Source of the DNA: Deinococcus apachensis DSM 19763
GTDB taxonomy: Bacteria; Deinococcota; Deinococci; Deinococcales; Deinococcaceae
Assembly: GCF_000381345.1 (NCBI RefSeq)
Contig: NZ_KB906424.1
Span: forward strand, 1-27,455
Direction of reading: 5' to 3'
Length of the DNA stretch: 27,455 nt
The translations under genes were made by a program, and so were the position numbers. The notes under the pieces were generated by a model. It worked only from the letters and a program-made list of their open reading frames with translations. It did no database searches and was not told the DNA's origin. Shown one piece after another: positions 21,969-27,455 of this stretch. The number at the start of each line of letters is the position of its first letter. Position 1 is the stretch's first letter.

Positions 21969-22469
21969 ATGAAGCATCTGATCACTCGTCTGTCCCTCTC
22001 CCTCGCCGTCTGCACCTCTGCCGCGTTCGCCAAATCCTCTGTCCCGGCTGGCATGGTCGGTGCCTGGATGTACAGCTCCATGAGCGGCACCACCTACGTG
22101 GATACCACCACCGGCGCCTCCAGCGCTCCCAGCGGGATTGCCCTCTACTTCAAGTTCGGCGCTGACGGCACCTACGAGTACGCCTACCGGGAATCGGTCA
22201 CCAACTACAACTGCAGCACGATCTACCTCGTGTACAAAGAGGGGCAGTTCGACGTGAGCGGGTCGAGGGTGGTGCTGCATCCCGTACAGGGCCGCGCCAC
22301 CTACACAGCGAATTGCAGCCCCAGCCTGAACAGCGACCGGGCCCTCAGGGCAGACGAGTTGAAGGATGACCCCTACACCTGGCAGCTCAAGGTCAATCCG
22401 GACGGTCCCGAGCAACTGCTGAATCTGACCACTCCCTCCGGCGCCACCGGCGACCTTCGCCCCCTCTGA
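21969..22469 (+). CDS. Small exported beta-rich protein, paralogue 3 of 3
   Basis: 166 aa. ATG 21969 follows GAAAGGAG at 4 nt. The signal peptide is MKHLITRLSLSLAVCTSAAFA, cleaved near AFA/KSS. The mature chain matches paralogue 1 nearly end to end: 'PAGMVGAWMYSSMSGTTY', 'ALYFKFGADGTYEYAY', Cys in YNCSTIY, 'KEGQFDVSGSRVVLHPVQG', and Cys in ANCSPSLNSDRAL. The two cysteines at equal positions suggest a conserved disulfide. The fold is probably a small beta barrel of lipocalin-like type; the ligand is unknown. An IS6-family element begins 50 bp after the stop. Confidence 0.77.
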   Translation: MKHLITRLSLSLAVCTSAAFAKSSVPAGMVGAWMYSSMSGTTYVDTTTGASSAPSGIALYFKFGADGTYEYAYRESVTNYNCSTIYLVYKEGQFDVSGSRVVLHPVQGRATYTANCSPSLNSDRALRADELKDDPYTWQLKVNPDGPEQLLNLTTPSGATGDLRPL

Positions 22470-22518
22470 TCCTGGCAACAGTCCTGCTGAGCAGGGAACG
22501 CTGAACCATCTCCGGCAG

Positions 22519-23309
22519 GGTTCTGGCAAGTTAAGGCGAGTAGGGTGGTGAGCAGTGCTTGACCGGAAGCCGTACCGCCACCGTTTCCCCCTGAGCATCA
22601 TCGGGTACGCTCTCTGGCTGTACCACTGCTTCCCCCTCAGTCAGCGGGATGTCCAGGAATTGCTGCTCGAGCGCGGCATCGTTGTTAGTCACGAAACTCT
22701 GCGCCAGTGGAACATCAAGTTCGCCCCACTGCTCACCGAGGAACTGCGTCACCGGGAACCCCGTCGAGGTTCCCGGTGGCATCTCGACGAGGTCTGCGTG
22801 CCGGTGGGAGGTGTCAAACACTGGTTATGGCGCGCGGTGGACGAGCAGGGCGGAATGCTCGACTTCCTGCTCCAACCGCACCGGGACAAGGAGGCTGCCC
22901 GGACCTTCTTCACCCGGCTGCTCGGTGAGTACGACGTCCCCGAGGTCATTCACACCGACAAACTCTGGAGCTACGGGGCGGCCATCCGGGAACTTCCCGT
23001 GCTCCGCGATGCGGAGCACGTCCAGGTGGTCTCCACAGCCCGTTGCAACAACCTGACCCTGCAATCGCACCGTCCTACCCGGCAGCAGGAGCAGCAACAA
23101 CTGGGCTTCAAACGTCGACGACGTCCTTGCCCTGCACGCCCGCGTCTTGAACCTCCATCAGCACACCCGAACCACCGTACCCGCCCCAGCAAGGCGACGC
23201 CACTTAAGGGGTGCCCTGCGAGTCTGGGGTGAGGTCGTGCAGCGAGCAACCTGAACTTCAGGCTGCCCGCTGGAAACGTTGATCTGCTCGTCGTTAACTC
23301 GCCAGAACC
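22519..23309 (+). mobile_element. Defective IS6-family element, 791 bp
   Basis: Terminal inverted repeats GGTTCTGGCAAGTTAA (22519-22534) and TTAACTCGCCAGAACC (23294-23309) match at 15 of 16 positions. The length and single transposase gene fit the IS6 family. The 8-bp flanks (TCCGGCAG left, GCTAATGC-like right) do not match, so no target duplication remains. This suggests recombination or deletion at the element after insertion. The right end sits 2 bp from the stop codon of the gene at 23312. Confidence 0.8.
22555..23254 (+). pseudogene. IS6-family transposase, frameshifted with lost catalytic Glu
   Basis: The frame opens at GTG 22555 and reads LDRKPYRHRFPLSIIGYALW, with the DDE residues Asp78 (WHLDEVCV) and Asp135 (IHTDKLWSYG) in place. 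The third catalytic residue, expected as Glu in 'NNLIEQSHRPTR', is replaced: the copy reads NNLTLQSHRPTR, with Leu at ~169. Near 23115, just after LGFKRRR, the frame shifts. The true C-terminus continues in another frame as LALHARVLNLHQHTRTTVPA ... GALRVWGEVVQRAT, stop at 23252-23254. The uninterrupted frame instead runs to 23232 as meaningless sequence. Either lesion should inactivate the enzyme. Confidence 0.85.
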
Positions 23310-23311
23310 GG

Positions 23312-23824
23312 CTAATGCGTCTTTTTCCAGTCGGTGCCGAAGTCGCCCATCTGGGAAACGACCTCGGCCCCGAGGGCGAACGACAGGCTGTCCTGCCCGG
23401 TGATGGCCCCGGCGTGCATCCGGTCCCACAGGGTCACGTACTCGAAGCCGCCGTCGTAGTCGAAACTCTCGCTCTTCAGATTCTCCAGCGCCTTGGTCTG
23501 GAGCTTGGGCGTCACCAGGCTCAGGACGGCGTGGTAGACGAAGCGCCCGTTGCCGTCGTTGCCCGCCTCGGCGCGGAAGGTCAGCCACGCGGGGCAGTCC
23601 GTGTAGGTCTGGCCCTTGCCCAGGCCCAGGGAGGCGCCCAGGCTGTTCAGCTTGTCCTGAGCGACCTTGGTCATGGCGGCGTTGGGCTGCCCCTTCAGTA
23701 GCACTTCGGCGCGACCGATGCACACCTGCTCGGCTCCGAAGGGTTCGAGGTTGGCGGGCGAGCGGGCGGCGGAGGCGGCGGACAGGGCGGTGAGGGTGAG
23801 GACGGCGGACAGGATGGCTTTCAT
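23312..23824 (-). CDS. Exported protein of unknown function, 170 aa
   Basis: ATG 23824 follows AAGGAG at 7 nt; the frame extends to 23854 without support. The signal peptide MKAILSAVLTLTALSAASA is followed by ARSPANLEPFGAEQVCIGRA. The rest reads like a compact alpha/beta domain (KVAQDKLNSLGASLGLGKGQ, TDCPAWLTFRAEAG, ALENLKSESFDYDGGFEYVT, LWDRMHAGAITGQDSLS). Two cysteines (VCIGR and DCPAW) may pair. No family is recognised. It is the last of three closely spaced minus-strand genes (52 bp after the cupin gene), likely one operon. The IS6 element lies directly after its stop codon, so any native terminator has been displaced. Confidence 0.75.
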   Translation of the reverse strand: MKAILSAVLTLTALSAASAARSPANLEPFGAEQVCIGRAEVLLKGQPNAAMTKVAQDKLNSLGASLGLGKGQTYTDCPAWLTFRAEAGNDGNGRFVYHAVLSLVTPKLQTKALENLKSESFDYDGGFEYVTLWDRMHAGAITGQDSLSFALGAEVVSQMGDFGTDWKKTH

Positions 23825-23875
23825 CACGGGGTTCTCCTTGCGGCGGGGATTCAAAGGGTGGGGTCTTCTGGGCGC

Positions 23876-24481
23876 TCAGCTCGGTTGGGGAACGGGGGGC
23901 ACGCGGCCGTGGTCCACGCTGTACGGCACGTCATGTCCCAGCAGGCGACCGACCGGAAACAGCAGGGCGAAGATCAGCTTTTGCAACCAGATCGGCGGCC
24001 CGGCGAGGTAGAAGTGGTCCGGGTAGCGGTGCAGGGCGACCGCCATCGGCAGCAACGGCATGGAGCCGTCCGGGCGGGTCCGGCCCTCCCGGGCGCCATC
24101 GAAGGTGGCGGCGAACAGCACCTCCCAGCCGCCCGGGTTGTCGAAGCGGATCAGGAAGCGCACGCTTTCCCGGTTACTCGCGTTGAACCAGATGTGCGGC
24201 GTCCCGGCGGGGATGAACACGGTCTCGCCCGGCCCGTAGACCCGCTCCACCCCGCCGATGACCGTGCGCAGGTGGCCCTCGAAGATCACGAACGTCTCGT
24301 TCTGCTTCGGGTGGATGTGCGTCAGGGGCGCGGCGAGCCGCCCGCCGGGGGTCACGGTGCATTCGAGTTCAAGCAGCGTGCCGCCGGTCTCCGCCGCCGT
24401 CTTCAGGAACCGGAACGTCTCGCCCGAGATGGGGTTGTGGATGACGTCGCCGGACCGAATCCCTGTCTGTACCGTCTTCAT
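23876..24481 (-). CDS. Cupin-domain protein, 201 aa
   Basis: ATG 24481 follows AAGGAG at 6 nt. A single cupin barrel spans ~35-110. The first motif, THIHPKQNETFVIFEGH, carries metal ligands His55, His57 and Glu62, and the second, GPGETVFIPAGTPHIWFN, the ligand His96. The metal site looks complete, so it may be an enzyme (dioxygenase- or isomerase-like) or a small-ligand binder. The C-terminal third has a hydrophobic stretch (PIWLQKLIFALLFPVGRLLG) that could be an amphipathic or membrane-associated helix. There is no signal peptide. It lies 31 bp after the gene at 24513-25292 and 52 bp before 23824, within one operon. The substrate cannot be inferred from neighbours. Confidence 0.82.
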   Translation of the reverse strand: MKTVQTGIRSGDVIHNPISGETFRFLKTAAETGGTLLELECTVTPGGRLAAPLTHIHPKQNETFVIFEGHLRTVIGGVERVYGPGETVFIPAGTPHIWFNASNRESVRFLIRFDNPGGWEVLFAATFDGAREGRTRPDGSMPLLPMAVALHRYPDHFYLAGPPIWLQKLIFALLFPVGRLLGHDVPYSVDHGRVPPVPQPS

Positions 24482-24512
24482 GGTCGTCTCCTTGAAAGAG
24501 GGAGGGCGCAGC

Positions 24513-25292
24513 TCACTTGAAGCGCCAGTAGACGTAGGACCGGCCCGCGCCCCCGCCGTAGCTGCCGGTGCAGCTCCCATCGGCACCCAGGAACTTGATC
24601 GTCGCCTCGTTCCCGAAGCTCCCGCTCCGGTCGTTGGACACGACCAGCGCCTCCCGCTTCCCGTTCTTGTCGATGAAGGTCGCCTTCACCTTGTAGGTCC
24701 CGATGGGGATGTCCACCGCGATCTTCAGCGCGGGCACGGTCCTCGTCAGGGCCTTGCCCGTGGAGCCGTCAATCAGCGGGCCCACCGGGGTGAGGCTCAG
24801 CTCGATCTGGTCCTGCTGGGTCACCCAGCGGTCCTGAAAGCCGCCCTGCATCGGGGAGATGGAGCCGCCGAAGTAGCCGAGTTCGCTGCTGTCGTCGTCC
24901 CAGTCGGGAATGCGGCCCGAGAGCTTCCACTGGAAGTTGCGGACGACGCCGTTCCTGGGCACAAAGGGGTTGTACTCGGAGGTCTTGCCCAGGGCGAGGC
25001 GGTAGCAGAACTTCTGGCCGTCGTAACGGACCCCCAGCCAGGCGTAGGCGCGGTAGCCCACGGGGGGCAGGCCCTCGACCGTGTAGCGGCCCGCCTCGTC
25101 GGTCAGGACCTCGGCGACGCCGGTCGTGACGACGGGCTTGATCCAGACGGTGACACCCTCCAGGGGCTGGCCGCGGGTGTCGAGAACCTGACCCTGCACG
25201 GTGCCGGAGCCAGGCTTGCCGGGGGCGGCGAGGGCGGCGGAGAGGGCGAGGAGGGAAAGGAGGGCAATGTTGGTCGTCTTCTTCGCGTGCAT
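24513..25292 (-). CDS. Exported protein with carboxypeptidase-regulatory-like domain
   Basis: 259 aa. ATG 25292 is preceded by GGAGGAG at 6 nt. The signal peptide MHAKKTTNIALLSLLALSAA ends near LAA/PGKP. Residues ~30-85 form a CarboxypepD_reg-like beta sandwich: GTVQGQVLDTRGQPLEGVTV, TDEAGRYTVEGLPPVGYRAY. The remainder (WDDDSSELGYFGGSISPMQG ... VDIPIGTYKVKATFIDKNGK ... YVYWRFK) looks beta-rich without a recognised motif. It is probably a binding or structural envelope protein. It heads a three-gene operon with the cupin and the small exported protein. The upstream 25293-25520 holds the promoter and no gene. Confidence 0.75.
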   Translation of the reverse strand: MHAKKTTNIALLSLLALSAALAAPGKPGSGTVQGQVLDTRGQPLEGVTVWIKPVVTTGVAEVLTDEAGRYTVEGLPPVGYRAYAWLGVRYDGQKFCYRLALGKTSEYNPFVPRNGVVRNFQWKLSGRIPDWDDDSSELGYFGGSISPMQGGFQDRWVTQQDQIELSLTPVGPLIDGSTGKALTRTVPALKIAVDIPIGTYKVKATFIDKNGKREALVVSNDRSGSFGNEATIKFLGADGSCTGSYGGGAGRSYVYWRFK

Positions 25293-25520
25293 CTGGAACT
25301 CCTCCCGGCACCCGTTGCGGCGCGGCTTCCCTGGGAAAGTGAGGGCAGCGTAGAAAGACCACCGTGACCCGAAGATGATTGCCGTTTTGCCGCCTGGGCC
25401 GATCAAATCGCTGGTGTGAGGGAAGGGGTGGGACGCTGCCACCTTCCACTTGGAGCCAGACGTTGTGGGCTATGTCGTCGAGGAGCGGTGGTCCCTTCGC
25501 TGGGGGCGTTTGCCCGCTCC

Positions 25521-25560
25521 CCAAAAGAAATCGCCGGGGCCCCATTTCCTGCGGCCCCGG
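25521..25560 (-). terminator. Rho-independent terminator of the gene at 25588
   Basis: CCGGGGCC (25534-25541) pairs with GGCCCCGG (25553-25560) around an 11-nt loop. On the minus strand it is followed by GATTTCTTTTGG. It lies about 28 bp beyond the stop at 25588. Confidence 0.75.
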
Positions 25561-25587
25561 TGCGGCGAATCGTCGGTCTCTTTGCCC

Positions 25588-26040
25588 TCACTCCACGTCT
25601 TCCTTCACCTCCACGAGTTCGAGCTGAAGGCCCGTGGTGCCCGCCTGGACCAGCGTCGCCTCCCCGTCTTCCAGCAGGGTGCGGTCCACCCAGTCGCCCG
25701 CACTCAGGTCCTCGTTGCCGTCCACGTCTTGCAGGGCGTAGATCGCGTAGGGCACGTCGTCGAGGTTCTCGATGGTGAACGTCGCCTTGGACCCAGTGCC
25801 TTGGATCACCGCGCCCCGCAGGTCCTCGGAGTCGCAGTCCCCCCTTGGACAGGCGAGGATCACGCTGTTCTTCAGCGAGTGGCCGCCCGCCGCCGTCACC
25901 GTGCCGCTGATGGTGCGGGAGGCGGCGGGGTGGGCACCTGCGCTCGTGGGGCGGTTGATGGAACCGGCGGCCAGGACGGGCGTGCCGAGCGTGAGGGTGA
26001 GGGCGAGCAGGGCGGTCAGGGTGGGCAGGGTGCGCTTCAT
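25588..26040 (-). CDS. Exported single-domain protein, 150 aa
   Basis: ATG 26040 follows AAGGAG at 6 nt; the longer frame to 26199 has no ribosome site. The signal peptide MKRTLPTLTALLALTLTLGT ends near VLA/AGS. The mature part reads ISGTVTAAGGHSLKNSVILA, CPRGDCDSEDLRG, KATFTIENLDDVPYAIYALQ, DVDGNEDLSAGDWVD. This aligns with the C-terminal ~100 residues of the exported protein at 20438 (VSGTLAVPDG ... FACPVKGGC ... DLNGDGQYGPGD). The shared CPxxxxC pair and the Asp-rich loop suggest a disulfide and perhaps a bound metal ion. The fold is likely a small beta sandwich of the DUF2141/carboxypeptidase-regulatory type; this is uncertain. It is a single gene with its own terminator. Confidence 0.75.
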   Translation of the reverse strand: MKRTLPTLTALLALTLTLGTPVLAAGSINRPTSAGAHPAASRTISGTVTAAGGHSLKNSVILACPRGDCDSEDLRGAVIQGTGSKATFTIENLDDVPYAIYALQDVDGNEDLSAGDWVDRTLLEDGEATLVQAGTTGLQLELVEVKEDVE

Positions 26041-26117
26041 GGGGTTCTCCTTCGCCGTGGGGCGTGTCCCGACGGTAGGAGAGGGGGAATGATTGGACGA
26101 TGACCGGCCTACTGGGG

Positions 26118-26351
26118 GTTCTGGCAACTTTGTGTGTTGAGTCGAGTCGTGGGAAGCTCGGCTCGTCACTCCCACTCGAGCCGACAAGCCTGCTGGCAAC
26201 TTTGATCTTCCAAGGTCGTCCGTTAAATCCTGGCCGGCTCGAGCCCCTTTCGATCAGGCGCAACAGTATCTGAGGCCACCCAAGCCTGTACACAAAATTC
26301 CGCCGACCGGACCCGGGTGGTGACCCTCGTTTTCCCTTTCTGGGGGGTTTT
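26118..26351 (+). ncRNA. Candidate bridge-RNA region at the left end of the IS110 element
   Basis: The ~230 bp before the IS110 recombinase gene hold no protein. IS110-group elements transcribe a bridge RNA from this position, so one is expected here. Structure seen: a hairpin with GTGGGA (26149-26154) / TCCCAC (26170-26175) flanked by GTCG/CGAC, and a 12-bp direct repeat CTGGCAACTTTG at 26121-26132 and 26193-26204. The first repeat is preceded by GGTT, giving GGTTCTGGCAA, the same 11 bases as the IS6 terminal repeat at 22519. Part of this region may therefore belong to another element. Exact IS110 ends are not determined. Confidence 0.35.
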
Positions 26352-27365
26352 ATGTTCGTGCTGGGTCTTGATGTCGGCAAAAGCGAACTGTACGCCTGCC
26401 TACTCCAGGTTCAAGCGCCTGGGTCCTTGACGCGTGTTGGTGTGGTCAAAGCCGTTGCGAACACCGCCAAGGGGCATGAACAGCTGCTCTTGTGGCTGAC
26501 TTCGTCAGCCACAGTGGGGGAAGAGCTCTCGGTGGTGATGGAATCCACCAGCGTGTACTGGGAGCGAATGGCGATCACCCTCCACGAAGCCGGTTGCATT
26601 GTCAGTGTCGTGAACGCAGCACAGATCAAGTTCTTCGCGAAAAGTACGTTGAGGCGGGGGAAAACGGACAAGCTGGATGCGGAGTTGATCGCCCGGTATG
26701 GGGCCGTGATGCAGCCAGCCCGCTGGCTGCCCCCCGAAGCGGACCTGGTCGAGCTGCGTGCGCTGCTTCATGCCCGTGACCACATCGTGGAACTCCTGAC
26801 CCTCGAGGCAGGGCGTCACCACGCCATGAATCACCAGCACCAACCCAATCCAAAAGCCCTCGGTTTCTGTGAAGCACGCCAGACACTGCTCGAACAGCAG
26901 TTGGAGGAAGCCAATGAGGCGATCAGGGCACTGGTCCTTGGTTCCAAGGAGGTGCAGGAGAAGGTGACCCTGCTGACCTCGATTCCTGGGATCGGCCCGT
27001 TGACCGCCTCGATCCTGCTGGTCGAGACCCTGCACCTGAGCCGGATGGAAAGCTCGAATCAATGGGCTGCGTACGCAGGCCTTTCTCCTGTTCCCCGTCA
27101 GTCTGGGAGTTTCACTGGACGGACCCACATCTCAAAAATAGGAAACGCACGTCTCAGACGTGCGTTTTACCTCTGTGCGCTGACCGCGTCGCGTATGAAG
27201 AACACGTTCGGGGACTTCTACCGTCACTTGATCACTCAGGGAAAGCCCAAAAAAGTCGCCCTGATTGCCCTGGCTCGCAAGCTGCTCCGAGTCGCGTTCG
27301 CCGTCCTGAGGTCAGGCCAGAGATTTAATCCGGACTATCGGCGCCCGTCCCCCGAGCCTGCTTGA
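26352..27365 (+). CDS. IS110-family recombinase (DEDD transposase)
   Basis: 337 aa and apparently complete. The N-terminal RuvC-like DEDD domain shows Asp7 (GLDVGKSELYAC), Glu64 (VVMESTSVYWE), Asp106 and Asp109 (RRGKTDKLDAELIA). A coiled-coil-like linker follows (~140-205, TLLEQQLEEANEAIRALVLG). The C-terminal transposase_20 domain has LLTSIPGIGPLTASILLVE, then YAGLSPVPRQSGSFTGRTHI, with a candidate catalytic Ser251, then GNARLRRAFYLCALTA. In this family the two domains join to cut and exchange DNA under guidance of a bridge RNA. The start ATG 26352 follows GGGGGG at 4 nt, a poor ribosome site. No lesion is seen, so the element may be active. Confidence 0.9.
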   Translation: MFVLGLDVGKSELYACLLQVQAPGSLTRVGVVKAVANTAKGHEQLLLWLTSSATVGEELSVVMESTSVYWERMAITLHEAGCIVSVVNAAQIKFFAKSTLRRGKTDKLDAELIARYGAVMQPARWLPPEADLVELRALLHARDHIVELLTLEAGRHHAMNHQHQPNPKALGFCEARQTLLEQQLEEANEAIRALVLGSKEVQEKVTLLTSIPGIGPLTASILLVETLHLSRMESSNQWAAYAGLSPVPRQSGSFTGRTHISKIGNARLRRAFYLCALTASRMKNTFGDFYRHLITQGKPKKVALIALARKLLRVAFAVLRSGQRFNPDYRRPSPEPA

Positions 27366-27395
27366 CCCCGACCAACCAACACAGTATTTAACGAA

Positions 27396-27420
27396 TGCAG
27401 GCCGACGTTGCTGGCCTGCA
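27396..27420 (+). terminator. Hairpin after the IS110 gene
   Basis: TGCAGGCC (27396-27403) pairs with GGCCTGCA (27413-27420) around a 9-nt loop, 30 bp past the stop. No T-run follows, so it may be an IS end structure rather than a terminator. Confidence 0.45.
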
Positions 27421-27455
27421 CTCTGAACTTCAGATCGCTCGTCGCACCACCTCAC

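Overview
The window looks like high-GC bacterial chromosome or megaplasmid DNA, most likely from Deinococcus or a close relative. This is inferred from GC-rich codon use, strong AAGGAG/GGAGG ribosome binding sites, many small exported proteins, several SARP/LuxR-type STAND regulators and a dense load of IS remnants. No marker gene proves the genus. It reads as an accessory region: regulators, exported proteins, IS debris and an integration site, with no core housekeeping genes.

Layout. 1-368: an exported DUF4397-like protein that runs off the left edge. 369-1000: IS debris. 1086-4409 (-): a large SARP-type regulator (BTAD + AAA + TPR-like). 4755-5784 (+): a small gene broken by an amber codon, then an exported Cys-rich protein. 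5886-6157: the 3' half of a tRNA-Arg(ACG) with paired direct repeats on both sides, read as a tyrosine-recombinase attachment site. 6299-8901 (-): an exported GH43 glycosidase behind a perfect 22-bp palindrome, plus three small genes with strong SD sequences. 9098-9210 (+): promoter and first codons of a decayed third SARP gene. 9319-11325 (-): a second, shorter SARP regulator. 11616-15203 (+): a 1195-aa multidomain lipoprotein with a sugar-dehydrogenase-like propeller. 15358-15796: a YjbR/MmcQ-like gene fragment fused to an IS3 orfA fragment. 16034-22469: three related small exported proteins around a winged-helix protein and an AAA-TPR-LuxR regulator. 22519-23309: a dead IS6-family element. 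23312-26040 (-): four exported or cupin proteins. 26352-27365 (+): an intact IS110-family recombinase.

How the parts may work together. Both SARP genes and the SARP relic share one promoter block. It holds GTTKACA heptamers spaced 10-11 and 22-23 bp over a constant 33-bp offset, the geometry expected for an OmpR-like SARP DNA-binding domain. On the other side of each block lies a divergent gene or gene group with exported products. At two of these loci the group includes a small protein of a family I do not recognise (motif INGxxHSTxxW...RHxQxLREA). The working hypothesis is a repeated module: an autoregulated STAND/SARP sensor transcribed divergently from its exported targets. Copies are in different states: intact, amber-mutated, or reduced to a promoter. 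This is inference from architecture and repeats. Product names rest on motifs read by eye, without database searches.
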